The position numbers and the translations under genes are program-made. Below, one piece after another: positions 47,569-59,825 of a stretch of 64,000 bases of DNA (positions are counted from its first letter, which is position 1; the number at the start of each line of letters is the position of its first letter). The notes below the pieces were generated by a model. It was not told the DNA's origin. It was given only the letters and a program-made list of their open reading frames with translations, and did not search any database. The stretch spans positions 1-64,000 of the forward strand of contig NZ_JANQCD010000010.1 of NCBI RefSeq assembly GCF_026672275.1. The letters are read 5' to 3'. This stretch comes from Marinifilum sp. D737 (GTDB lineage Bacteria; Bacteroidota; Bacteroidia; Bacteroidales; Marinifilaceae).

Positions 47569-48831
47569 CTATTTTACACTTACCACAATTGGTGAACTCA
47601 ACTCTTCAGCTTGCTTCGCCATAAGGCTTTTGAAACTTTCCTTTTTTGCCCAGTTTGCATTTTCTTTTTCCCACACTGCAAAAAAGTAATGTGTAGCTGC
47701 TTTATTATTCGAAATCTTCTGAGTTACGAAGTGAGTTTCTCCAACTGGTTGATTCCATCGGCTGCCTTTTATTACCTCTTTTGGCAATAAAGGAGCATCC
47801 CCTGTTCTTACTTTCTTAGCAGATTTCACAAGAATTCCCAATCCAAGGAAATCCTCATTCATTGATTGTTTATCGTGAGTAGCAACACCTGTGAATTCTT
47901 TGTTCGCTTCAAATTCAAATGGCTTTTCCTCTTTCAAATAACTGGTAACAATACCTGTTGCCAATTCAGCTTCATCGTCAAGACCTTCAACTGTAACATC
48001 ACTTTGGAACCAATATTTTCCAGCCCAAATAGAGATTCTTTCGGTAGCACTTAACATCTTACCATCAACATTCCAACCTGATAATTTCAAATCAAAAATA
48101 GAACGCACAGGACCTCGTGATACAAGCTGAAATTCGAAACGCTCAACGCTTCCCAATCGATAAAGAGAATCTTTGTGAAACATTGCTAAACCGCCAGCTC
48201 CCAACGAAGGACCAACGTGCAATACATCCATTCCCCAATCTGATAATTTGTGGTAAGAACCACTTGTTTTGGTTCCAATTTTATTCATCACCATTTCAGA
48301 AGACAGCTTACCGAATAAATCTTTTGCATTACGACAGTCGAAGTAGTTACGGAATCCCATAATGTCATTTTCCCAGCTTACACTTTCCGCCTGATATTTT
48401 ACAGGAACACCAGTATATCCTTTTGGAGAAACTGCCTGATCAACACCTTCAAATCCTTCTTCAATACTACCTTCACCCAAACGAACATTGGTACGGATGG
48501 TATATTGTGGAACTTCATTTAATGAAACCAATTTTACTTGAGGACGTTTGGTTTCATTTGAGGCAAAATTGCTAACAAATACCAACTCATCCCAATTTCC
48601 ATCACGGTCCAAATCATCAACCTGTGATGGTATATATTTGCCATCGGCTCCTAATACAACAGGAACCTTATCGGCAGGAATTTCACCTACTAATTTCTTT
48701 ACATCTGCCCTGCTGATTACAACAGGTGCATCCGTTCTATTTTCAAGCAATTCATTTTTCAACTCTAAGGACGGAGTTGTACAGGACTGAAAAACAAAAG
48801 CCAAGGCAGCAACAACAAAATATCTTTTCAT
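47569..48831 (-). CDS. DUF4861 family lipoprotein (copy B) in the KDG operon
   Basis: 420 residues from the ATG at 48831; an upstream in-frame TTG only adds five residues before the signal. Lipobox FQSC near residue 16, followed by TTPSLELKN, so probably periplasmic. It shares IPSQVDDLDRDGNWDEL and SRGPVRSIFDL with copy A at the left end, plus a long central region with FRNYFDCRNAKDLFGK. It is the first gene of an operon whose other members are a cytoplasmic kinase, an aldolase and the uronate importer. This suggests that it acts on, or delivers, the free unsaturated uronate just before uptake. Enzymatic activity unknown. Confidence 0.78.
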   Translation of the reverse strand: MKRYFVVAALAFVFQSCTTPSLELKNELLENRTDAPVVISRADVKKLVGEIPADKVPVVLGADGKYIPSQVDDLDRDGNWDELVFVSNFASNETKRPQVKLVSLNEVPQYTIRTNVRLGEGSIEEGFEGVDQAVSPKGYTGVPVKYQAESVSWENDIMGFRNYFDCRNAKDLFGKLSSEMVMNKIGTKTSGSYHKLSDWGMDVLHVGPSLGAGGLAMFHKDSLYRLGSVERFEFQLVSRGPVRSIFDLKLSGWNVDGKMLSATERISIWAGKYWFQSDVTVEGLDDEAELATGIVTSYLKEEKPFEFEANKEFTGVATHDKQSMNEDFLGLGILVKSAKKVRTGDAPLLPKEVIKGSRWNQPVGETHFVTQKISNNKAATHYFFAVWEKENANWAKKESFKSLMAKQAEELSSPIVVSVK

Positions 48832-48899
48832 GGTCTTTTCTATCAAAAGTGCTTATTTAACTAGCTCTATAAAAGAGAATTTATAGCCAATTGGTAAAC

Positions 48900-48968
48900 T
48901 AAAAAAGGAAAGGAAGAGTTATGGGTTCACTCCCCAGCAACGCCATTATAGATTCATTCTTCCTTTCC
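48900..48968 (-). terminator. Terminator after kduD
   Basis: Perfect 11-bp arms GGAAAGGAAGA (48907-48917) and TCTTCCTTTCC (48958-48968) around a 40-base loop, followed in the minus direction by TTTTTTAG. It separates kduI-kduD from the DUF4861-kdgK operon. Confidence 0.8.
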
Positions 48969-48990
48969 GTATTGTACACAACTTTACTAA

Positions 48991-49782
48991 CTATTCTTCG
49001 TTCGAAGGTTTTCCAATGGTAGCAAGAATACCACCATCAACATACACCACATGTCCATTAACAAAGTCTGATGCTTTTGAAGCAAGGAATACCGCTGTAC
49101 CACCTAAATCTTCCGGATCGCCCCAGCGAGCTGCCGGCGTGCGGTTAATGATAAATTCGTTAAATGGGTGACCATCTACACGAATTGGTGCTGTTTGAGA
49201 AGTAGCAAAATAACCAGGACCAATTCCATTGGTTTGGATTCCGTATTTCGCCCATTCTGTTGCCATATTTCTGGTCAACATTTTCAATCCACCTTTTGCC
49301 GATGCATAAGCACAAACATCATTACGTCCAAGTTCACTCATCATTGAGCAAATGTTAATGATTTTACCTTCACGACGCTCAATCATTCTACGACCAACGT
49401 ATTTACCCATAATGAAAGGCCCTACCAAGTCAATATCAATTACCTGACGGTAATCTTTTACTTCCATATCCTGCATAGGAACACGCTTGATGATACCAGC
49501 ATTATTTACAAGGATTCCAATAGGACCAACCTCATCTTCGATTTGTGCAACACCAGCTTTTACTGCATCTTCATCAGTAACATCGAAAATATAACCATGC
49601 ATTTCGATGCCTTTTTCAGCGTAAGCTGCTTTACCTCTTTCCAAAGCATCTGGCGAAATATCATTTACAACAATTTTCGCACCTGCTTCTGCTAAAGCGG
49701 TTGCAATGGCCATACCAATACCATGAGTAGCACCAGTAACCAATGCAACCTTCCCTTCTAACCTAAATAAATCTAAAATCAT
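48991..49782 (-). CDS. kduD: 2-deoxy-D-gluconate/5-keto-4-deoxyuronate dehydrogenase (SDR)
   Basis: 263 residues. It reduces 2,5-diketo-3-deoxygluconate to KDG with NAD(P)H. Rossmann motif TGATHGIGMA (cofactor loop), NNAG near residue 92, catalytic Ser in NICSMMSELG and the YxxxK pair Tyr159 and Lys163 (AYASAKGG). The C-terminal GHVVYVDGGILA closes the dimer interface. It lies 35 bp after kduI, so one transcript. Family paralogues with gluconate substrates exist, but adjacency to kduI makes KduD the best assignment. Confidence 0.93.
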   Translation of the reverse strand: MILDLFRLEGKVALVTGATHGIGMAIATALAEAGAKIVVNDISPDALERGKAAYAEKGIEMHGYIFDVTDEDAVKAGVAQIEDEVGPIGILVNNAGIIKRVPMQDMEVKDYRQVIDIDLVGPFIMGKYVGRRMIERREGKIINICSMMSELGRNDVCAYASAKGGLKMLTRNMATEWAKYGIQTNGIGPGYFATSQTAPIRVDGHPFNEFIINRTPAARWGDPEDLGGTAVFLASKASDFVNGHVVYVDGGILATIGKPSNEE

Positions 49783-49817
49783 AACAACTACTATATAATT
49801 AATAACACAACAACTTC

Positions 49818-50660
49818 TTAGCGCAATTCATCTGGTTGACAGATATCCATATCACCATAGTCAAGGTTTTCACCACCCATACCCCAGATGAAAGTATAAT
49901 TACTTGTACCGGCAGCCGAGTGAATTGACCATGTTGGAGAGAAAACAGCTTCTTCGTTCCCCATCCACAAGTGACGAGTTTCTTTTGGCTCTCCCATAAA
50001 GTGACAGATTGCCTGACCTTTTGGTACTTCGAAATAGAAGTAAGCTTCCATTCTTCTGCTATGCGTATGAGCTGGCATGGTATTCCATACACTACCTGGG
50101 TGCAACTCGGTCATCCCCATTTGCAATTGATTGGTTTTAATGGTATCCGAAACAATCAACTTGTTCAAAGTTCTTCTGTTCGAATTTTCCGGCTCACCCA
50201 ATTCAATGATAATTGCATCTTCACGTCCAATTTTCACTGTTGGAAATACTTCGTGAGCTGGAGCTGAGTTCATGTAGAAATGAGCAGGTGCTTCAGCATT
50301 TTCACTGCTGAATAAGATTTCCTTCTTTCCTTTTCCTACATACAAAGCTTCTTTATAGTCTAGCTCGTACACTTCACCATCAACCGATACAGTTCCTTTT
50401 CCACCTACATTAACAATTCCAAGCTCTCTTCTTTCCAAGAAATACTCCGCCTTTAATGGATCAATGCTTTCTAACTTTAAGGTTTCATTTACAGGCACTG
50501 CACCACCAACAATCAAACGATCGTATTGTGAGTAAGTTAGATTCACATTACCTTCTTCCATGATATTCTGCACCAAATACTCATCTCTTAATCGATTGGT
50601 ATCGTAGTTTTTAGCATCCGCTGGATGGGTAGCATATCTTTCTTCGTATTTCAATCCCAT
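49818..50660 (-). CDS. kduI: 5-keto-4-deoxyuronate isomerase
   Basis: 280 residues. It converts the linear form of the unsaturated uronate (5-keto-4-deoxyuronate) into 2,5-diketo-3-deoxygluconate. Cupin-type fold with metal ligands His198, His200 and Glu205 (PAHTHSRRMEAYFYF) and His247 (WSIHSAAGTSNY). These lie within two residues of the E. coli KduI ligands (H196, H198, E203, H245). Full length. It is the first gene of the kduI-kduD transcript, divergent from the LacI-type regulator with two palindromic operators between them. Confidence 0.97.
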   Translation of the reverse strand: MGLKYEERYATHPADAKNYDTNRLRDEYLVQNIMEEGNVNLTYSQYDRLIVGGAVPVNETLKLESIDPLKAEYFLERRELGIVNVGGKGTVSVDGEVYELDYKEALYVGKGKKEILFSSENAEAPAHFYMNSAPAHEVFPTVKIGREDAIIIELGEPENSNRRTLNKLIVSDTIKTNQLQMGMTELHPGSVWNTMPAHTHSRRMEAYFYFEVPKGQAICHFMGEPKETRHLWMGNEEAVFSPTWSIHSAAGTSNYTFIWGMGGENLDYGDMDICQPDELR

Positions 50661-50756
50661 TGCTAACTATTTTTATAATTTGAAAAATTTTAATCGAGTA
50701 ATGTAACCTGTTTTATCACCTCTCGATGGATACAAAGAAAGAAAATGCAATTGAAT

Positions 50757-50772
50757 TGTGCAATCGATTGTC
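50757..50772. promoter_or_regulatory. LacI-type operator 1 (kduI side)
   Basis: GTGCAATCGATTGTC contains the perfect palindrome CAATCGATTG (50761-50770) with a central CG, as usual for LacI-family sites. It lies about 100 bp upstream of the kduI start. Confidence 0.72.
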
Positions 50773-50891
50773 TTATTATTCTTCATTTTTACTTTTTTTA
50801 ATCGATATTGAAATACATTCAAAAAGCAACAAACATCTGCTTTTTAAAGCTTTTAGATAGTGTAATATTTTTTTTAATTTAAATTTAATCC

Positions 50892-50906
50892 GCGCAATCG
50901 ATTACC
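50892..50906. promoter_or_regulatory. LacI-type operator 2 (regulator side)
   Basis: GCGCAATCGATTACC shares GCAATCGATT with operator 1; its core is at 50895-50904. It lies about 78 bp upstream of the regulator start, so it could mediate autoregulation or, with operator 1, a DNA loop over about 134 bp. Confidence 0.7.
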
Positions 50907-50983
50907 TTTTGTTTGTCACTTTTAGGCTATTTATAAAAATTAATTGCATCTTTGCAACGTGAATTAATACCTCTATAATTAAA

Positions 50984-52006
50984 ATGAAGAACGAGAATAA
51001 CGTTACCATACACGATATTGCCAAAGCATTAAACATCTCCGGATCTACCGTATCCAGAGCGCTTAATAACAATGCGCGCATCAGCGAAAAGACAAAAAAG
51101 GCAGTAAAAGACATGGCCAAACAGTTGGGTTATCAACCCAATGCACTTGCATCTAACTTGCGCACAAGTTGCACAAATACCATTGGTGTGATTATTCCCA
51201 GAATTAGCCGTTACTTCTTCTCTTCTGCAATTACTGGTATTGAGGAACTTGCACGCGAAAAAGGATTTAACGTTATCATTTGCCAATCCAATGACCTGGA
51301 AGAAAGAGAATCCGATTGTGTACAAACACTTTTTGCTTCGAGAGTAGATGGAGTAATCTCTTCGGTAGCCTTGAAAGCAGAAAACTACGACCACTACAAA
51401 ACCTTCACCAACAGAAATATACCACTTGTATTTTTCGATAGAGTTGTAGATGAATTAGAGACAAGCAAGGTAGTGGTGGATGATTTTAAGGGTGGATTTA
51501 TTGCTGCCGAACACCTTATTTCAAAAGGGTGCAAACGAATTGCACACATTAGCGGACCACAACATTTGAACATATACATCAATCGTCTTCAAGGCTTTTT
51601 AAAAGCAATGCGTAAACACCATATCGATATTAATGAAGAATTAATAATTGAAAGTCCATTAACGCGGGAAGATGGTTTGAGGTGTGCAAAAACACTTTTG
51701 GAATCAGACAATCCGCCTGATGCTATATTTGCCGGGAATGATACAACTGCCCTAAGCATTATTCTTTATGCCAAAGAAAAAGGGATTAAGATACCCGAAG
51801 AGGTAGCAGTAGTTGGATTCAGTAATGAACCGTTCTCGGAATTCCTTAGCCCTTCTTTAACCACGGTAGAACAATCTGGTTTTGATGTGGGAACCAAGGC
51901 AACTGAACTTTTATTGGATATCATCCAGAATAAAACAGGCAACAAGCAGGAAACCATTGTACTTCCTGTTAATTTAATTGAACGAGAGTCGTCAGACAAG
52001 AAATAG
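50984..52006 (+). CDS. LacI-family transcriptional regulator
   Basis: 340 residues. N-terminal helix-turn-helix (VTIHDIAKALNISGSTVSRALN, residues about 5-27), hinge helix (ALASNLRTSCTNTIGVIIP, about 54-72), then a periplasmic-binding-protein-like effector domain (PPDAIFAGNDTTALSIILY and PEEVAVVGFSNEPFSEF). It is divergent from kduI with a 323-bp gap containing two CAATCGATT sites, so it very probably controls kduI-kduD and itself. The effector is inferred to be a pathway sugar acid such as KDG, as for other uronate regulators. The distantly placed kdgK operon shows no matching operator, so it may be controlled otherwise. Confidence 0.93.
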   Translation: MKNENNVTIHDIAKALNISGSTVSRALNNNARISEKTKKAVKDMAKQLGYQPNALASNLRTSCTNTIGVIIPRISRYFFSSAITGIEELAREKGFNVIICQSNDLEERESDCVQTLFASRVDGVISSVALKAENYDHYKTFTNRNIPLVFFDRVVDELETSKVVVDDFKGGFIAAEHLISKGCKRIAHISGPQHLNIYINRLQGFLKAMRKHHIDINEELIIESPLTREDGLRCAKTLLESDNPPDAIFAGNDTTALSIILYAKEKGIKIPEEVAVVGFSNEPFSEFLSPSLTTVEQSGFDVGTKATELLLDIIQNKTGNKQETIVLPVNLIERESSDKK

Positions 52007-52032
52007 CTTGTGCAAAAATTGCGCAGCAAGCT
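52005..52032 (+). terminator. Possible hairpin at the LacI gene stop
   Basis: AGCTTG-TGC pairs with GCA-CAAGCT with one bulged G, starting inside the stop codon. No T-run follows, so it is a weak candidate. Confidence 0.35.
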
Positions 52033-52430
52033 CTACCATTCATTCATCTTAGCGGAATACATAGCCGCATGATAAGATCAGGCAAACTGCTGGTTTGATA
52101 ATTAAGAATCACAATGGTTCATATCCTGCAAAGCAAACGAAGCACTTTACATAACCAATAGTACCTAAAAGATGTAAATACAATGTTTTGGTATTAATTT
52201 ATAATATTGACAAAAGATCCCCCCTTGCTGCCGCTCGAAACGAAGTTCGATGAAACCCATTCTTTCGTGTGGTTTTACAACTAATTTATTACCCTAACAT
52301 CAACTGGCTTAGCATCGCAAAGATGCTTAGTCAGCAATAGATTTTTCCCATTCATGACATTCAACATCTTTCCTATCAGCGATATTCTTTATCTTGTGCA
52401 TGAAAATAAACACTAATAATTTACGATATC
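52033..52430 (+). other. Intergenic region before the M64 peptidase gene
   Basis: About 400 bp without a gene. AGCATC-gcaaa-GATGCT forms a small hairpin near 52312-52329. The promoter of the peptidase gene is presumably in the last 100 bp, but I cannot place it securely. Confidence 0.4.
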
Positions 52431-53840
52431 ATGAAAAAACTTACTGCATTTGCTTTGCTATTGGTGAGCATCACCTTTGCAGCACAAGCACAATATGCTG
52501 AGTATTTTACGAACGCTACCATGCGTTTGGATTACAATCATATTGGTAATGCCAACGAAGAACACTTTGCTTTCGACCAAATGGTGAACGATGGCGAGTG
52601 GGCTGGAAGTAAAACTGCCTTGCTGGATGAACTGAACCTGGGCAAATACTTCTTCGAGATTAAAGATCCTAAAACTGGTAAATTACTATACTCACGAGGT
52701 TTCTCGAGCATTTACGGCGAGTGGGAAACTACTCCTGAGGCTGAAAAAGAATGGGGATCATTCCACGAATCGGTACGTTTCCCTTGGCCTAAGCAAGAGG
52801 TGGAATTAACAATCCTGAAAAGAAATATCAAGAATGGTTTCGATCCGGTTTGGACATACATGGTAAATCCTGAACATCACCGATCGTTCCGTGGCGAGGT
52901 GAAAAACCATTACACCACTCACGATATTGTTGTAAACGGAAATCCTGAAAAGCAAGTGGATATTGTGGTATTGGGCGAAGGATATGCAAAGGAAGATATG
53001 CCAAAATTCAAGAAAGATGCGGAACGTTTTGCTGAGGTTCTTTTAAGCACTGAGCCTTTTGCCAAGTACAAAAACAAATTCTCCATTAGAGCGGTAGAAA
53101 CTCCTTCTCCTGATTCTGGTGTAAACCACCCTCATCAGGACATTCATACTCGTTCGGCTCTATCGGTTACCTATGGTGCTTTCGATTCGGAACGCTACGC
53201 TTTGGGTTACGACAACAAAACCATTAGAGATGCGGCGGCAGCTGTTCCTTACGAGTTTACGGCAATTCTAATGAACGATTCGATATATGGTGGTGGTGGT
53301 ATCTACAACCTTTACATTACTGCTGCGGTTGACAATGCTTTCCAGGAGTATTTGTTTGTTCACGAATTTGGTCATCACTTTGCCGATTTGGCGGATGAGT
53401 ATTACACATCGGCAACGGCCTATGAAATGGATGCTGAACACCTGGAGCCTTGGGAATTGAATGTTACCGCAAACACCGATCCTGAAACCATTAAATGGAA
53501 AGACATTGTAACACCAGGCACTCCAATTCCAACGCCTTGGGAAAAGAAAAAATACGACAAGCACAGTATCGAGGTACAGAAAAAGCGTGTAGAAATGCGC
53601 AAGGCCAAGGTAGAAGAAAAGGTAATGGAAGATTTCTTTATCAAGAAGCGCGAATGGGATGACAAGCTACTATCGAATATGGAACACAGTGGTAAGGTTG
53701 GTGCATTTGAAGGTGCTCAATACAAATCGAAAGGCTTGTATCGTTCTGCTGCCAACTGTATCATGTTTACCCGTCACAATCAATTTTGTCCGGCTTGCCA
53801 GAGAGCGGTTAAGCTGATTATTGATCAGACTACGAAATAA
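52431..53840 (+). CDS. M64-family zinc peptidase (IgA peptidase M64)
   Basis: 469 residues. Signal peptide (1-20, ending AQAQ), N-terminal beta domain, then the peptidase domain from about 165. VHEFGHHFADLADEYY gives the zinc motif with His311, Glu312 and His315, and the following LADEY is the M64 hallmark. NHPHQDIHTRSALSV (ahead of it) and a Cys-containing C-terminus (CIMFTRHNQFCPACQRA) are also typical. Named after an IgA-cleaving protease, but Bacteroidota members are general secreted proteases of mostly unknown target. In this locus it could open the protein part of proteoglycans. It is single-gene and convergent with galE. Confidence 0.92.
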   Translation: MKKLTAFALLLVSITFAAQAQYAEYFTNATMRLDYNHIGNANEEHFAFDQMVNDGEWAGSKTALLDELNLGKYFFEIKDPKTGKLLYSRGFSSIYGEWETTPEAEKEWGSFHESVRFPWPKQEVELTILKRNIKNGFDPVWTYMVNPEHHRSFRGEVKNHYTTHDIVVNGNPEKQVDIVVLGEGYAKEDMPKFKKDAERFAEVLLSTEPFAKYKNKFSIRAVETPSPDSGVNHPHQDIHTRSALSVTYGAFDSERYALGYDNKTIRDAAAAVPYEFTAILMNDSIYGGGGIYNLYITAAVDNAFQEYLFVHEFGHHFADLADEYYTSATAYEMDAEHLEPWELNVTANTDPETIKWKDIVTPGTPIPTPWEKKKYDKHSIEVQKKRVEMRKAKVEEKVMEDFFIKKREWDDKLLSNMEHSGKVGAFEGAQYKSKGLYRSAANCIMFTRHNQFCPACQRAVKLIIDQTTK

Positions 53841-53844
53841 AAAC

Positions 53845-53888
53845 CTCATCCCCTAACCCCTTCTCCTTTAGGAGAAGGATAGGATGAG
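53845..53888 (+). repeat. Nested hairpin, possible dispersed repeat
   Basis: CCTTCTCC-TTTA-GGAGAAGG lies inside outer arms CTCATCC and GGATGAG. The CCTCATCCCCTAACCCC style resembles small dispersed repeats, but only one copy is present in this window. Confidence 0.5.
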
Positions 53889-53894
53889 AGAAGA

Positions 53895-53944
53895 AATAAA
53901 GGGCCGTAAGTATTTCAACTTACAGCCCTTTATTTTCTATGGTA
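53895..53944. terminator. Bidirectional terminator between M64 and galE genes
   Basis: AATAAAGGGC and GTAAGT pair with ACTTAC and GCCCTTTATT around ATTTCA, with A/T runs on both sides. The two convergent genes can share it. Confidence 0.88.
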
Positions 53945-53955
53945 TCATATGCTAG

Positions 53956-54987
53956 TTAAAACTTCATCGTCTTTAGGTTCTCCTGCCATTTCCAAGCTGA
54001 AAGTAAGGTTTCATCCAATGTACTTTCTGCCTTCCATTTTAGTTCTTCGTTTGCAAAAGTGGTATCTGCATAAATCTGCTCGATATCACCTTCACGTCTG
54101 TCGGTAATTCTGTGTGGAACCTTCTCTCCAGTCGATCTCTCGAATGAGTTGATAATCTCCAATACCGAAACACCATTTCCTGTTCCTACATTAAAGAATT
54201 CACAATTGGCTTTGTTCTGATCATTCAGTAATCGTGCAATGGCAACCACATGTGCTTTTGCCAAGTCAACCACGTGAATGTAATCGCGAATTGCCGATCC
54301 GTCAGGGGTGTTGTAATCATCTCCAAATACACTTAGCTCCTTGCGAATACCAGCTACAGTTTGTGTAAGGAAAGGAATTAAGTTGTTAGGAACACCCAAT
54401 GGCAACTCACCAATTAAGGCAGTTTCATGCGCTCCAATTGGATTAAAATATCTCAAAGCAATTCCTTTCAAACTTGGGTTTGCCTTGCACACATCACGGA
54501 TGATGTCCTCACAAATGCTCTTGGTATTTCCGTATGGCGATTCTGCCTCCTTTCGTGGAGTTTGCTCGGTTACCGGCAATTGATCCGGTTGACCGTACAC
54601 TGTACACGATGATGAGAATACCAGGTTCTTCACCTCAAACTCCTGCATGCACTCCATTAGGTTCATTAAAGAGTTTAGGTTGTTGTGGTAATACATCAAT
54701 GGTTTTTCAACCGACTCGCCCACTGCTTTCGAAGCTGCAAAATGAATAATGGCTTCAAGATTTGTATGCTTTTCGAAGAAAGCTTTTGTCTTTTGTTTAT
54801 CCGTTAAATCAAAACACTCAAATTCTGGTTTTGTTCCTGTTATCTTCTCAATCTGATCCAGAACTTCAACTTTAGAGTTTGACAGATTGTCAACAATCAC
54901 CACATCAAATCCATTGTTCTGTAATTCTACTACCGTGTGAGAACCAATAAAACCAGTTCCTCCGGTTACCAATACTTTTTTATTCAT
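53956..54987 (-). CDS. galE: UDP-glucose/UDP-hexosamine 4-epimerase
   Basis: 343 residues from the ATG at 54987, where the NAD motif starts at once (KVLVTGGTGFIGSH). It interconverts UDP-glucose and UDP-galactose (and perhaps the N-acetyl sugars) with tightly bound NAD. SDR catalytic elements: SSSCTVYG and the YxxxK motif in SPYGNTKSICEDI. At the place of the gatekeeper Tyr299 of E. coli GalE (LPAYWAD) it has Ile305 (IEQIYAD), so the sugar pocket is not closed by a Tyr and UDP-GlcNAc/GalNAc may fit. It lies 38 bp after the GH2 gene, suggesting it handles galactose released by that enzyme. Confidence 0.93.
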   Translation of the reverse strand: MNKKVLVTGGTGFIGSHTVVELQNNGFDVVIVDNLSNSKVEVLDQIEKITGTKPEFECFDLTDKQKTKAFFEKHTNLEAIIHFAASKAVGESVEKPLMYYHNNLNSLMNLMECMQEFEVKNLVFSSSCTVYGQPDQLPVTEQTPRKEAESPYGNTKSICEDIIRDVCKANPSLKGIALRYFNPIGAHETALIGELPLGVPNNLIPFLTQTVAGIRKELSVFGDDYNTPDGSAIRDYIHVVDLAKAHVVAIARLLNDQNKANCEFFNVGTGNGVSVLEIINSFERSTGEKVPHRITDRREGDIEQIYADTTFANEELKWKAESTLDETLLSAWKWQENLKTMKF

Positions 54988-55025
54988 TTGTTTTTTTTGA
55001 TTTATTCCTAAAATCACTGTCAATA

Positions 55026-58220
<3,195 letters not shown>

Positions 58221-59705
58221 TTAATGAACATTCAACTGACCTTTTGAATCTGCCTTTTTCAGATTTCGAACACTTGTGCTTCCTGCACCTTCCATGCTCA
58301 AATCAATTGGTTTGTTTGTTTTCCACGCTCCACGGGTGAAATCAGGAATATCAATAGGACGAGATTTGTTTGCAATAGACCACTCGCTTAATGGTGTGAT
58401 ACAACTCCATGCAGCAGCATCGTACACATCCATATCTACTGGCAATCCGTTACGCAAACAATCTATCAATCTCCAATCCATCACGAAATCCATTCCTCCA
58501 TGACCACCAACTTGCTTGGCCATTTCACCTACTCGGCGAATGATTTCAGGAGTATATTTCTCTTCCAACTCTTTAAACTGAGCCTGATCAATTACATTGT
58601 GTCCAAATGCGATGTGTTGTTTTGGCCACTTTTGTGCAAAGCATTTGGTTCCACTCAACATGTGAATTCTTGAGTAAGGACGAGGAGAGCTGATATCGTG
58701 CTGAATCATGATGGTTCTTCCCTTATTGGTACGAATCATTTGCATGTCCATATTACCACGCATTTCCCAGCCAACAAATTGCTCGAAGAATGGATCTTCC
58801 TGAGCCATCTCTTTAATTCTGTGCTTCAATGTAAAATCATCCGACATCATGGCTGTAAGATAATCCATTTTATCTCCACGGTTGATATCCATAGCCTGGC
58901 AAATAGGTCCTAAACCATGAGTTGGGTACACATTTGCTTTACGCTTATTTTCGTGTAAACGCCACATTTTAGTGTAGGCACCATCACTCATTTTATCATC
59001 CTTTGGCTTGTTAAAGTGCCAATAATCAAGATCATGAATATAAGCACCTTCGCCATGAATCAAATCTCCAAACACTCCTTGTTGTGCCATGCTGATGGTC
59101 AACATTTCGAAAAAGTCATAACAACAGTTTTCCAAAATCACACAGTGCTTGCGTGTTCTTTCTGAGGTTTCTACCATCTGCCAGCACTCATCCAGAGTTT
59201 TAGCCGTAGATACTTCAACAGCTGTATGCTTGTCGCCTTCCATTGCAGCAATTGCAACAGGCACATGCCATTCCCAGGGAGTTGCGATGTATACCAAATC
59301 AACATCACCACTATCACAAAGCTCTTTAAAGCCCAAATCACCATTCACATACTCTTTGGCTTTTGGCAAACCTGCATCCGAAAGTATTTTTTGTGCACCA
59401 TCAACAGCAGCTTGACGAATGTCACAAACTGCAGTAATTTCAACACCTTCTATATATGTCATTCGCTTTACAGCTCCCGAACCTCTATCTCCAATTCCAA
59501 CAAAACCTACTCTTACCGTTTCAAGCTTAGGTGCAGCATATCCACACATGTTAAAACTCATTTTTGGTAGCTTTCCCGCTAGTTCCTTTATATGCGGTAA
59601 GTTACTTTCCTCTTTTGTTCCTGCACACGATGCTAAAGGTGCAGCTGCAATAACTCCAGCTCCTAAAGCCAGGTTACTTAAAAATGATCTTCTGTTCGTT
59701 GCCAT
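58221..59705 (-). CDS. Gfo/Idh/MocA protein, GH109-type
   Basis: 494 residues from the ATG at 59705; the longer open frame starts with TTG. A Tat signal (NRRSFLSNLALGAG, then LASC) predicts export with bound cofactor, perhaps as a lipoprotein. The Rossmann motif VGFVGIGDRGSG binds NAD. LENCCYDFFE, GEGAYIHDLDYW, YPTHGLGPICQ and GRTIMIQHDISSPRPY are the characteristic blocks of GH109 alpha-N-acetylgalactosaminidases, which use an NAD-dependent redox mechanism. If that is right it removes alpha-GalNAc, a mucin-type or blood-group A residue rather than a chondroitin one. Many Gfo/Idh/MocA proteins have other activities, so the assignment rests on these motifs. Confidence 0.82.
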   Translation of the reverse strand: MATNRRSFLSNLALGAGVIAAAPLASCAGTKEESNLPHIKELAGKLPKMSFNMCGYAAPKLETVRVGFVGIGDRGSGAVKRMTYIEGVEITAVCDIRQAAVDGAQKILSDAGLPKAKEYVNGDLGFKELCDSGDVDLVYIATPWEWHVPVAIAAMEGDKHTAVEVSTAKTLDECWQMVETSERTRKHCVILENCCYDFFEMLTISMAQQGVFGDLIHGEGAYIHDLDYWHFNKPKDDKMSDGAYTKMWRLHENKRKANVYPTHGLGPICQAMDINRGDKMDYLTAMMSDDFTLKHRIKEMAQEDPFFEQFVGWEMRGNMDMQMIRTNKGRTIMIQHDISSPRPYSRIHMLSGTKCFAQKWPKQHIAFGHNVIDQAQFKELEEKYTPEIIRRVGEMAKQVGGHGGMDFVMDWRLIDCLRNGLPVDMDVYDAAAWSCITPLSEWSIANKSRPIDIPDFTRGAWKTNKPIDLSMEGAGSTSVRNLKKADSKGQLNVH

Positions 59706-59825
59706 TATTGAATGTTTTAATAGTCTGTTTATCAATTTAGTTTTCTTGACTAAATTTAATCTTTTTACTTATACTTTGATTAACAAAAGCTTAATTAAAA
59801 AGAGGAAATATAATCCTCCTTTTAA

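Noticed and set aside
53845-53944. CRISPR-like repeat between M64 and galE
   Set aside because: The two hairpins are different single elements with no repeat-spacer periodicity; they act as terminator structures.
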